Source: Legionella qingyii (GTDB lineage: Bacteria > Pseudomonadota > Gammaproteobacteria > Legionellales > Legionellaceae). Taken from it: a stretch of 18,932 bases of DNA. The notes under the pieces are model-generated. The model searched no databases, was not told where the DNA came from, and saw only the letters and a list, made by a program, of their open reading frames with translations. Every line of letters begins with the position of its first letter. Position 1 is the stretch's first letter. The position numbers and the translations under genes were made by a program. Positions 6,903 through 13,943 of the stretch are shown one piece after another. The stretch spans positions 1 through 18,932 of the forward strand of contig NZ_QHJG01000052.1 of the NCBI RefSeq assembly GCF_003184185.1, written 5' to 3'.

Positions 6903-8399
6903 ATGCTTGAATTTTATGCGTGGAATCCACGAAATAATGACAAAAAAGAAATTCACGGGTCTTTAAAAGGCATTGCGAAAGCAGTAGCTCAAGGTGGCAA
7001 TGTCGGACATATGAGTTTGGCGGTAACTCTCTATGAAAATACGCATGATTTGAATGCGGTCGATAAGCAATTTGAAAAACTTAAATTTCAAAAAGCTATG
7101 CCAATTTATGAAACAGTTAAAACTGGTGAGCAAAATGGTATTGGTTTTTATAAGCGGGGAAGAAAACTAAATGGTCTCAGTGCATTCCTCAGCCTCTGGC
7201 CTGGAGACGAAGGTGTTAACAGATTTCGCGCTATTCAGAGCCTCTTCCGAATAGGTGGTAAAATTAAACCAATTTTTAGTGAGAAGCTACAAATGGATAT
7301 GCGTGAGGAATGGTCAGATCCTACGCCTGAGAAGTCTTCAACACACGCACGCGTTATCGAACATCACCGAGGCAGCGAATTTCAACTCTCTGAACTATCA
7401 CAAAAAAAAGAAGTTTTGGAAAAAAAGATAGGTGAGCTTGATAAACAAAGAAAAGAAATTCGGTTGGAGCTTGAAAAAAAGGGACGTTTTCCAAAAACAG
7501 CCTTGGAAAAAAAATTGGAAGCCCGGATTGAGAAAAAAAGATTAGAACAGCGAACTACAGCTGATGTGTTTAATCTCCTGGCACAGAAAGGACTTAAAAA
7601 TATTGATGGAGCTCTTGTTGCGATGCAGCACAAAGAAAAATTGGAGAAAGAACTTAAAATATTAAAATTAGAGTTTCACAACGCATTATTAAATGCCGAC
7701 ATTCCAAAAATTTATGCGTATATTGAAGGGTATCGCCAATTAACTTCTGAGTTTAATAAAATCAATACTTTTTATGAAAACGCCCCAGATAGTAATAAGA
7801 TTAGAAGTTATCTTTTGCTTTATCTCCAACAATTTCCTCAGAATGAAGATGCAAAACAGTTGTTGCTCTTGCAAGAACAAATCTCTGACAAAATGAACAA
7901 GCTTCATAATATTGAGAAAGAGGAGCTGAGAGTAAATGAACTTATAAGTCAGTATGAAAGTGTAAAAAAGGAATTGGATGACTTAAATAAAGAAAGAAAT
8001 GATATTGAACTTGAAATCGAAAATAGGGAAGTTACTGAAGGGTTAAATCCGGATTATACGGTATCGCTCCCAACATTCGAAAGTGGTCAACCCTATTTTC
8101 TTGATGAAATAGCTATCTTAAAAAAGATGCAACAAATAATGCATGATCCAAAATTTAAATATGATTTATTCGATAAAAATTGCGCGCGCGGCGTGAAAGA
8201 TTGTGTCATGGCAGGACTTTCTACAAAAACTCGCGATGCCATTAAAAATTTACCCGATTTTTCGAAACATTTTTTTGAAACCCGATTTATTGAAACACCG
8301 GTCTCGGTGATTGATTGGATTTTTAAACTAAAGCATTATCTTAACGAACTCAATAATGAGCCCAAACTCCAGTCAGTAACCACTAATCATAAGATATAG
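6903..8399 (+). CDS. Putative effector: split papain-like (permuted) cysteine peptidase with coiled-coil insert
   Basis: The 498-residue protein opens with YAWNPR (5-10), then VGHMSLAV (34-41, H36) and LSLWPGD (96-102). This pattern is known from NlpC/P60- or permuted papain-like proteins in Legionella, where GH-x-S-L provides the catalytic His. Near the C-terminus, YDLFDKNCARGVKDCVMAGL (420-439) provides a candidate nucleophile C427 in an N-C motif, with C434 as a second choice. Between them, residues about 160-380 are strongly charged heptad-like helix (for example 166-215 and 328-375), so the catalytic halves would be brought together by an antiparallel coiled coil. There is no signal peptide or membrane segment. 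The PmrA-like promoter supports an effector role. The function, the Cys/His pairing and secretion are inference; no numbered effector was recognised. Confidence 0.65.
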   Translation: MLEFYAWNPRNNDKKEIHGSLKGIAKAVAQGGNVGHMSLAVTLYENTHDLNAVDKQFEKLKFQKAMPIYETVKTGEQNGIGFYKRGRKLNGLSAFLSLWPGDEGVNRFRAIQSLFRIGGKIKPIFSEKLQMDMREEWSDPTPEKSSTHARVIEHHRGSEFQLSELSQKKEVLEKKIGELDKQRKEIRLELEKKGRFPKTALEKKLEARIEKKRLEQRTTADVFNLLAQKGLKNIDGALVAMQHKEKLEKELKILKLEFHNALLNADIPKIYAYIEGYRQLTSEFNKINTFYENAPDSNKIRSYLLLYLQQFPQNEDAKQLLLLQEQISDKMNKLHNIEKEELRVNELISQYESVKKELDDLNKERNDIELEIENREVTEGLNPDYTVSLPTFESGQPYFLDEIAILKKMQQIMHDPKFKYDLFDKNCARGVKDCVMAGLSTKTRDAIKNLPDFSKHFFETRFIETPVSVIDWIFKLKHYLNELNNEPKLQSVTTNHKI

Positions 8400-8501
8400 A
8401 GGATTATTCATCGATTGGGTGTCGATTGAATTAATTCTTGACAAAAAGGGCGGGGCTTAAATTTTGAATTAAAAATTTTGGTTTATTATGATTATAAATC
8501 C

Positions 8502-8579
8502 AAGTTCTAATTCTTTAGGTAATTTGTTTGCAAATAATAGGATCCCGGTCTCATTGTAGACCTAGGAACCCCTTAATAA
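8502..8579 (-). pseudogene. Relic of a PAS/HD-GYP gene (26 codons)
   Basis: Read on the minus strand from 8579 this gives LLRGS, a stop, then VYNETGILLFANKLPKELEL. It aligns without gaps to residues 21-46 of the intact HD-GYP protein encoded at 9921-10928 (LLSPNL, then VCNESGVILFANKSYKELVA). The in-frame TAG is at 8562-8564. Similarity fades on both sides. It is a decayed paralogous fragment of the PAS region rather than a gene. Confidence 0.75.
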
Positions 8580-8630
8580 ATGTATAATAAAAGCGCTAAA
8601 TGATTTAAAATAAATTAAATAGGGTTTTTG

Positions 8631-8659
8631 TTGACAATGATGCGGTTTTTAAATACAAT
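8631..8659 (+). promoter_or_regulatory. Near-consensus sigma-70 promoter
   Basis: TTGACA (8631-8636) and TACAAT (8654-8659) are separated by exactly 17 bases, preceded by a T-rich stretch and followed by a GCG discriminator. It is the best promoter by consensus in the window. Transcription would start near 8666 and run through the 33-bp repeat and the hairpin towards the LRR gene. Confidence 0.6.
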
Positions 8660-8746
8660 GCGTCCAATGAAATCTATTTGGCTAAATCTTCGTTTTATTC
8701 AAACTCTGAGGATTGGCTAAAAGAAAGACTTATCTTCTCTACTAGG

Positions 8747-8779
8747 ATAGATTGAGAACTGAAGTAATTCTAGTTTTAA
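8747..8779 (+). repeat. 33-bp dispersed repeat, copy 2
   Basis: This is 32/33 identical to 5778-5810. Its centre holds a near-palindrome (GAAGTAATTC flanked by AACT and AGTT). It is followed by AAACGGG, then the hairpin at 8796-8855, then AAATGAAACACTT, in the same order as copy 1. Confidence 0.7.
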
Positions 8780-8795
8780 GTATTAAACGGGTTAG

Positions 8796-8855
8796 TCTTT
8801 GAGATAAAAGTAGGGAAACAAGCAAAAATTTTGCTTGTAATCTTTTATTCAAAGA
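8796..8855. other. Long nested hairpin
   Basis: The outer arms TCTTTGAGATAAAAG (8796-8810) and CTTTTATTCAAAGA (8842-8855) pair with one bulged base. The inner arms ACAAGCAAAA and TTTTGCTTGT (8818-8838) are a perfect palindrome with one central base. The whole could fold as a cruciform or as structured RNA in the leader upstream of the LRR gene. Confidence 0.6.
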
Positions 8856-8974
8856 GATAACACGATAATAAATGAAACACTTTTCTATCTTTTCGAAACC
8901 TTACTTTATCTCATTTTAAGGAGAACTATTCCATTGGAATTGTTTCTTACAATAACTTAAATAAGAGGTATCCC

Positions 8975-9730
8975 ATGAGAGATAAATTTGAAGGTATTAA
9001 TAATCGAATTTGGCATCGATATAATGAACAGGAAGATTACTATGTACTTGATGATAGTTCCTACTTAGAAATTAATCCTAATACAATAAGTTTTGATGCT
9101 CCTGAACTATATGATGCAGAAACAAAGACACTGGATCTGAGATATATACGCTTTACAGAAGACTATCAAGGAGACTTTTTAGGGGATGTCATTTCCTATT
9201 TAAAAACACATCCTGAAGTTAAGTGTTTGAAAACTGAGGGCATCAATTCTAGTAGATTAGAGGAGCTTGCGGGGGCTACCTCTCTAACCAGCCTTGATGT
9301 CAGTGGATCTGATTTAGGAGATGAATGTTTACCTATTCTGTTAGGCTCGGAATCAAATTTAACCGAACTGAATTTGCAAGGTACATTTGTAACCAATAAA
9401 GCTGTATTACCTTATCTAAATCGTAACATTATAATTCATCTTTCAGAAGGAGAAGAAACCTATTTAGATTTTGATACCGGATTATGGAATAAGAGGGATA
9501 CGCCGCAATCTGATGTTGTTGCCGCTTTTAAATCAAAAAAATTGCAAGAACGAACGGATTGTTTAAGAGATTATGGTCTAACCGACAATGTACCTTCTTT
9601 ATTGCAGTATTCAATGTTCAATGTTCTTAAGACTCCCCAACTGAATACACCTGCAACTAAAGCATTGTTGGGTGAAGATATGGAAGAGAAATTAGATCAG
9701 TTAGAACAATCTGGATTTCAATTCAAATAA
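8975..9730 (+). CDS. Leucine-rich repeat protein, candidate effector
   Basis: The 251-residue protein has a short LRR array at about 79-150. SLTSLDVSGSDLGDECLPIL (103-122) and NLTELNLQGTFVTNKAVLPY (128-147) are clear units of roughly 25 residues with the LxxLxLxG core. A weaker unit precedes them (VKCLKTEGINSSRLEELAGA, 82-101). The N-terminal 75 residues and the C-terminal part are unassigned. The tail is acidic and ends in hydrophobic residues (EDMEEKLDQLEQSGFQFK), a composition common in Dot/Icm substrates (E-block). There is no signal peptide. AAGAGG lies six bases before the ATG. LRRs mediate protein binding and no catalytic motif is visible. A hairpin follows the stop. Confidence 0.72.
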   Translation: MRDKFEGINNRIWHRYNEQEDYYVLDDSSYLEINPNTISFDAPELYDAETKTLDLRYIRFTEDYQGDFLGDVISYLKTHPEVKCLKTEGINSSRLEELAGATSLTSLDVSGSDLGDECLPILLGSESNLTELNLQGTFVTNKAVLPYLNRNIIIHLSEGEETYLDFDTGLWNKRDTPQSDVVAAFKSKKLQERTDCLRDYGLTDNVPSLLQYSMFNVLKTPQLNTPATKALLGEDMEEKLDQLEQSGFQFK

Positions 9731-9749
9731 TCTTGAACTCTATTCTCAA

Positions 9750-9781
9750 GGAGCTATGCTGCTATAATTTTGCATAGCTCC
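9750..9781. terminator. Stem-loop after the LRR gene
   Basis: GGAGCTATGC (9750-9759) and GCATAGCTCC (9772-9781) form a perfect 10-bp stem around a 12-base loop, starting 20 bases after the LRR stop. There is no T-tract on the plus strand. It may terminate or protect the LRR transcript, and could also serve the convergent HD-GYP gene. Confidence 0.45.
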
Positions 9782-9920
9782 AAAGAGAAACTAGGGAGTA
9801 TTTTCTAATAGGAATAATACCGGTTGTGTCGCAGTCTAATTTGCAAGGTTTCTTTTATTTTTATACTTGCTCTTTCATCCTGTTTAGCAGTAGACAAATA
9901 ATCTCATACGAAAAACAAAA

Positions 9921-10928
9921 TTAGCTAATAAAAAGATCAAAAGGTCTAAAATTGGGATTCATTTCATAAACATCTTTTAGTTCAGTAAGACATTGGAACA
10001 AACACTCAACGTAATTGGCATCAAACAGTGTTTCTTTGCTTTCTTCTAGATACTTTAATATGGTTTCTTGTGACATCATATTTCGATAAGGCCTATTCGT
10101 TGACATTGCTTCATATACATCAGCAATAGCCACGATACGTGCTGGTATAGTGATTTCATCACCTTTTAACCCATTAGGATAGCCAGACCCATCCATGCGT
10201 TCATGATGTTGGAACACTACAGATTTAATATCCCAAGGAAAATCCATACGCTCAATTATTTTATTACCAACTGCCACATGTGTTTTCATTATTTCGTATT
10301 CATTCATAGTCAATCGTCTTGGTGTAACTAAATATTCCATTGGAATCGCGATCTTCCCAATATCATGTATGAGAGCCCCATAATATATTGCGCTTAAACA
10401 ATGTGGATTAGTAATATTTGCTTTGGTAGCAATGTTCAGTGAAAGCAATGCCACACGTTTTTGATGTCCAGCAGTATAAGAGTCTCTAGACTCTACAAAG
10501 TCAGAAAAAGCTAAAATTGTATCTAAAAAGGATTGTTGTAATGATGTCTTATCGATTTTTAATTGTTTATTAAGATCAATTTGTGATGAGATATCTTCAA
10601 AATATACCATGTAAATTAATTCATTAGCCAGGATATTGCTTACTGGAATAACGCGAACAATGAAAGTTCTCTCTTTAACTGTTATTTCTGAGCGAGTTTC
10701 AACTCTTTGGTCAACAGCTTTTTTAAAATAGTCTGGTACGGTACTTTGTAATGGATATACTTTCCAAAAAGGCTTATCCTCTGGCTTATCAGCTACTAAT
10801 TCTTTATATGATTTGTTTGCAAATAATATTACTCCGCTTTCATTGCAGACCAGGTTGGGGCTCAATAATTTATCAAGAAGTTGAAACATGACAGCAGCAA
10901 GTTTTTCTTCTTCGCTATTTAATTTCAT
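9921..10928 (-). CDS. PAS/HD-GYP cyclic-di-GMP phosphodiesterase
   Basis: The 335-residue protein has a PAS-like sensor (about 10-115) and an HD-GYP phosphodiesterase domain (about 135-330). Metal and signature residues are all present: H155 in GHQKRV, HDIGK (188-192, H188 and D189), H217 in KTHVAVG, H241 and H242 in FQHHER, DGSGYP (246-251) and D270 in ADVYEAM. HD-GYP enzymes hydrolyse c-di-GMP to pGpG or GMP. There is no transmembrane segment, so a cytoplasmic ligand or partner is expected for the PAS domain. It appears to be a single gene. A perfect palindrome (10967-10986) overlaps the likely -10, suggesting repression by a DNA-binding regulator. The ribosome site before ATG 10928 is weak. 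A decayed fragment of a paralogue lies at 8502-8579. Confidence 0.9.
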   Translation of the reverse strand: MKLNSEEEKLAAVMFQLLDKLLSPNLVCNESGVILFANKSYKELVADKPEDKPFWKVYPLQSTVPDYFKKAVDQRVETRSEITVKERTFIVRVIPVSNILANELIYMVYFEDISSQIDLNKQLKIDKTSLQQSFLDTILAFSDFVESRDSYTAGHQKRVALLSLNIATKANITNPHCLSAIYYGALIHDIGKIAIPMEYLVTPRRLTMNEYEIMKTHVAVGNKIIERMDFPWDIKSVVFQHHERMDGSGYPNGLKGDEITIPARIVAIADVYEAMSTNRPYRNMMSQETILKYLEESKETLFDANYVECLFQCLTELKDVYEMNPNFRPFDLFIS

Positions 10929-10966
10929 GCTTAGTTATGGTGTTGCCTATTAACAATATTATTTTC

Positions 10967-10986
10967 ATTATAGCAAATGCTATAAT
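10967..10986. promoter_or_regulatory. Palindromic operator candidate over the HD-GYP promoter
   Basis: ATTATAGCA, AA, TGCTATAAT is a perfect 9-bp inverted repeat with a 2-base centre. Each arm ends in a TATAAT-type hexamer, so it covers the probable -10 of the minus-strand HD-GYP gene, about 40 bases from its ATG. No clear -35 is seen. Confidence 0.45.
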
Positions 10987-11136
10987 TTTTGATTTTCATG
11001 GCATTTTTCCTCGCTTAAATCAATCACTGTAATGATGGTTATCAGATTCATAGAAGTATTCGTTTGGGAAAAATACACTTAGTCTGGGCTTGCGCAAATA
11101 ATTCCGCAGATGGATATTAGGGCGAAAAAGATTTGT

Positions 11137-11154
11137 CGGGCTATTTGTAGCCCG
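11137..11154 (-). terminator. Rho-independent terminator of the ligase-GNAT operon
   Basis: On the minus strand CGGGCTA, loop CAAA, TAGCCCG forms a GC-rich 7-bp stem, followed by ACAAATCTTTTT. It starts 31 bases after the stop of the GNAT gene. Confidence 0.6.
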
Positions 11155-11185
11155 AACTTGTTTACTATTGGAAATAAAGAGCTCT

Positions 11186-11893
11186 TTAGATATTAGAATT
11201 TACCAATTTTGCAGCTAAAACATTAGATTCATCTACTTGGGGAATATAGGGTTTTAAGGGTTTAAAAAATAATAGACGGGGTTGACCGCCGAACTTGGTA
11301 AATTCTTCCTGCTCCTGATGTTTCAGTGTTTTCTGTAAGATTCTTTTTGAACCTTCATTTGAAGGATGAACTGTAGCAACGATTTCTTTAATGTTGTGCT
11401 CTAGGGTTTCATTCTCGCTTTCAGAAATAATGTGTTTAATAAACTTTTTCCCCAGGATTGCGATTTCAGTTCCATAACCTTTTCCCCAAAAAGCTTGATC
11501 AATAATATAAGCAATTTCACCGACATTTTTATGGCCGACTCCTACATTGGCGAAATCATCTAAAGAATGGTTTACGCAGAGATAACCAATAAACTCTTGA
11601 GTAGTTGAATGGTAGATTGAAAGCACTGAGAACTTGTTACCGAAATTCCAGCGTTTAATTTCGTCTTTGATGAACTCTTTTACAGCAGAAGGTTTCCAGG
11701 TTTTACCTTCACCAAACATCTTTATATTTTCAGGTTTCTCTAAAAGAAGAGTATATTTATCAATTAAAAAACTCTCTTCATCTTGATTAAGGGATCTGGC
11801 CTCCAACCTGTTCGAATAAACTGAGTAATGATTCAATTCGCTTTTAATCGTTACATTACCCAATTTTTTTGATGTATAAATTACTTGTTTCAT
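11186..11893 (-). CDS. GNAT-family N-acetyltransferase
   Basis: The 235-residue protein shows the GNAT fold of the Acetyltransf_3 (RimJ/RimL-like) type. FIGYLCVNHS (101-110) forms strand 4, and EIAYIIDQAFWGKGYGTEI (126-144) is motif A with the acetyl-CoA loop QxxxxKGYGTE. ATVHPSNEGSKRILQK (173-188) is motif B with the Asn/Ser pair that often positions the pantetheine. The C-terminus (about 190-235) is longer than in minimal members. A strong ribosome site GGAGGAAG lies before ATG 11893. It is the second gene of an operon with the carboxylate-amine ligase (38-base gap) and has a terminator after its stop. The substrate is unknown; an amine or amino-acid product of the ligase gene is a natural guess but unproven. 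Confidence 0.85.
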   Translation of the reverse strand: MKQVIYTSKKLGNVTIKSELNHYSVYSNRLEARSLNQDEESFLIDKYTLLLEKPENIKMFGEGKTWKPSAVKEFIKDEIKRWNFGNKFSVLSIYHSTTQEFIGYLCVNHSLDDFANVGVGHKNVGEIAYIIDQAFWGKGYGTEIAILGKKFIKHIISESENETLEHNIKEIVATVHPSNEGSKRILQKTLKHQEQEEFTKFGGQPRLLFFKPLKPYIPQVDESNVLAAKLVNSNI

Positions 11894-11931
11894 TATGGTC
11901 TTCCTCCAGTATTATTAAATAGTGGTTCCCA

Positions 11932-13152
11932 TCAAAGGGCTGTAATGGCAGATTCGCGTCTGTATAGAGGGGTTTGGAGTAAAAATTCACTGACGTTATG
12001 TTTCACAATATCTTTAAGACAATGATTGTGAGCAAATACTTTACGTTGTCGCTCAGAACTTGTCCCTGAATCCATAATCATGTTAAGAGTAGAAAAATAA
12101 GTTTGATAGTCCAATTTTTTGATATATGGATTTAATTTTTCAAACCATTCATGGATGTCTTCGCGCATCAATTTGGTTTTACCTTCAGTATTTATTACTA
12201 GTTCAGCATCCAAACCGTAACGAATGGCTCTCCATTTATTTTCACGAGAAAGCCAATAAGGAGGGTAGGCGACTGATTCAAGCCAACTTCCATTATCAGC
12301 AAACCAATGGGCAAGTGTATGAATCAAGGCAACTAATGCAAGTGTCTCTGCTAGAGTGGCGGCTCCATCACAAACACGAATTTCTAATGTTCCAAAACCA
12401 GGACTTGGCCTTAAATCCCACCATAAGTCTTTAAGTGATTTGATTGAACCGCATAATTTTAATGACTTATATAGATTTTCAAAATCTTGCCAAGTTCGGA
12501 CATGATAGGGTTGTCCTGCAGTTGGTAACGCTTCATAGGTAGTTGGCCTATAAGAGGCAAGGCCTGTATCTATTCCTTGCCAGAACGGAGAGCTTGAAGA
12601 CAGGGCTAATAAATGAGGCAAAAAATACATAAAAAAATTATTAAAGCGAATGCAGTCTTCACCACTGGACATGCCAATGTGAACATGTAAGCCATATACG
12701 CTCATACGTCGGGTAAGCCATTGATTACGATCAATTAGTTCTTGATAACGAGTCGTAGGCGAGACGACCCAATCGGAGTATTTAGAGAAAGGGTGAGAAC
12801 CGGTTGTGGAAAATAAAATCCCTAAATCCTTTGTTGCTAATTGTAAAGAAGAGAGTGTTTTATAAAGATCATCTTCAACTTCCTGGGTAGTGATGCATTT
12901 ATCTGTAGTCACTTCTATAGTACTTAAATAAAACTCTTGCTTAATTTTTTCGAGATGGGCTGTAGCACTAAGTACATCAGTTGCTCTTGAGCATAAATTA
13001 TAATTTTTAGAGTCAATGAGCTGGAGCTCAATTTCGACTCCTAATGTTAATACTCCATTACTATTAAAATAAATTTCTTCCTCTGTAGGAGCACAGGGCA
13101 ATTGCGATGCATTACTGGTTGATTTTAAGAGTTTGTTAATTTGATTATCCAT
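11932..13152 (-). CDS. YbdK-family carboxylate-amine ligase (glutamate-cysteine ligase 2 type)
   Basis: This 406-residue protein belongs to the GCS2 family, whose members form gamma-glutamyl or related amide bonds with ATP. Hallmarks are GVEIELQLID (38-47) with the metal-binding acidic pair E40 and E42, YGLHVHIGM (153-161) with H156 and H158, WWDLRPSPGFGTLEIRVCD (244-262) and ENKWRAIRYGLDA (304-316). YbdK of E. coli has weak glutamate-cysteine ligase activity; the physiological substrate is generally unknown. An in-frame start at 13224 would add 24 residues, but the ATG at 13152 is preceded by GGGAGG at good spacing and is preferred. It is the first gene of the operon with the GNAT gene and is divergent from the marR gene, so that regulator may act on the shared 233-base intergenic region. 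Confidence 0.9.
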   Translation of the reverse strand: MDNQINKLLKSTSNASQLPCAPTEEEIYFNSNGVLTLGVEIELQLIDSKNYNLCSRATDVLSATAHLEKIKQEFYLSTIEVTTDKCITTQEVEDDLYKTLSSLQLATKDLGILFSTTGSHPFSKYSDWVVSPTTRYQELIDRNQWLTRRMSVYGLHVHIGMSSGEDCIRFNNFFMYFLPHLLALSSSSPFWQGIDTGLASYRPTTYEALPTAGQPYHVRTWQDFENLYKSLKLCGSIKSLKDLWWDLRPSPGFGTLEIRVCDGAATLAETLALVALIHTLAHWFADNGSWLESVAYPPYWLSRENKWRAIRYGLDAELVINTEGKTKLMREDIHEWFEKLNPYIKKLDYQTYFSTLNMIMDSGTSSERQRKVFAHNHCLKDIVKHNVSEFLLQTPLYRRESAITAL

Positions 13153-13314
13153 TCGATAATCCTCCCTTTGTTGACGAAACTTGAGAATTACTAAAGTGAT
13201 TTGCGTATTGAAAATAAATTTCAATATTATTTTTGAGGATACTTCTATAGTTAAATTGAATACTTGGATACAATAGTTAATGCCCTTAAATATTTATATC
13301 TGTTGATATTATTT

Positions 13315-13327
13315 GTACTCAAAGTAC
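13315..13327. promoter_or_regulatory. Small palindrome in the ligase/marR divergent region
   Basis: GTACT, CAA, AGTAC is a perfect 5-bp inverted repeat with a 3-base centre, extended weakly by TT/TT on the flanks. It sits about 60 bases before the marR start, near a weak TTGATA (13303-13308). It is a possible autoregulatory operator, with low confidence. Confidence 0.25.
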
Positions 13328-13385
13328 TTGCCATAGTAATGGGTAAGTTAGTTCGTTGCAACCGTTAATAGGTAAAGAATCATTC

Positions 13386-13868
13386 ATGAGTGATATCGAG
13401 AAAAAATCCCTTGAAGACAAAATAACAGCTGCGCAACAGTCAGAACAGCGTTCTAAAAGCATTATTCTTGCCTTGCGAAAAATTATGCAACAGATGGATT
13501 ATCATTCCAGAAGATTAAACAAATGCTATGGCTTGACTGTGCCGCAAATAGTCTGTCTGTATGAAATTTATGAAAATGGAAAAATGACCATATCTGCTCT
13601 TTCAAAGAGAATTTATTTATCAATGAGTACTATTGTAGGGGTAATTGACCGTCTAGAAGAAAAACAATTTGTTAGTCGAACACGTGATATTCAGGATCGT
13701 CGTATTATTTATATTGATATTACAGAAAAAGGGAACGAGTTTGTTTCGGCTGCTCCTTATCTTCTGCATAATAGACTAAACGATAACCTTCAGGTTTTAA
13801 CTGTAGACGAGCAAATAGCGCTTGCTAATTCAATCAATTTATTAGTTGATCTATTAAGAGATATATAG
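13386..13868 (+). CDS. MarR-family transcriptional regulator
   Basis: The 160-residue protein has the MarR winged-helix layout: an N-terminal dimerisation helix (about 1-45), then LTVPQIVCLYEIYENGKMTI (about 50-69) and the recognition region ISALSKRIYLSMSTIVGVIDRL. The wing is DRRIIYIDITEKG, the most diagnostic motif, and C-terminal dimer helices follow. MarR proteins usually repress nearby genes and release DNA on binding a small phenolic or metabolite ligand. A TTG at 13356 would add 10 residues; the ATG at 13386 (MSDIEKK) is the more ordinary start, although its ribosome site is weak. The next gene (PRTase-HAD) follows after 75 bases that contain a perfect 16-bp palindrome, so it is a likely target. 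Confidence 0.88.
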   Translation: MSDIEKKSLEDKITAAQQSEQRSKSIILALRKIMQQMDYHSRRLNKCYGLTVPQIVCLYEIYENGKMTISALSKRIYLSMSTIVGVIDRLEEKQFVSRTRDIQDRRIIYIDITEKGNEFVSAAPYLLHNRLNDNLQVLTVDEQIALANSINLLVDLLRDI

Positions 13869-13897
13869 AGAACTATTGAGTGCGTAATGGCATTGTT

Positions 13898-13913
13898 ATA
13901 AGATTAATCTTAT
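13898..13913. promoter_or_regulatory. Perfect 16-bp palindrome between marR and the PRTase-HAD gene
   Basis: ATAAGATTAATCTTAT is self-complementary over all 16 bases, the usual size of a MarR dimer site, and lies 30 bases before the start of the next gene. It overlaps an AT-rich stretch that could include that gene's promoter. The assignment to this MarR protein is inference. Confidence 0.45.
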
Positions 13914-13943
13914 TATAAGGATATGATAAATCAAGAATTTTAA

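Larger units (their letters stand above)
8400..8974. other. 575-base gap holding a gene relic, a strong promoter, a repeat and a hairpin
   Basis: No intact gene lies here. The interval contains, in order, a minus-strand relic of a PAS/HD-GYP gene (8502-8579), a near-consensus plus-strand promoter (8631-8659), the second copy of the 33-bp repeat (8747-8779), a long hairpin (8796-8855) and a strong AAGGAG (8918-8923). The AAGGAG precedes an eight-codon frame that starts with TTG at 8934 and stops just before the LRR gene's own ribosome site. The promoter-to-ATG distance would give the LRR mRNA a leader of about 310 bases, or the promoter could serve a small RNA. Confidence 0.6.

Noticed and set aside
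13153..13224. N-terminal extension of the YbdK-type ligase to 13224
   Set aside because: The ATG at 13152 has a strong GGGAGG at correct spacing; the extension lacks one and is not family-like.
13923..13943. Six-codon leader frame whose stop abuts the PRTase-HAD start
   Set aside because: The AAGGA before it is only one or two bases from its ATG, too close to function, so translation is doubtful.
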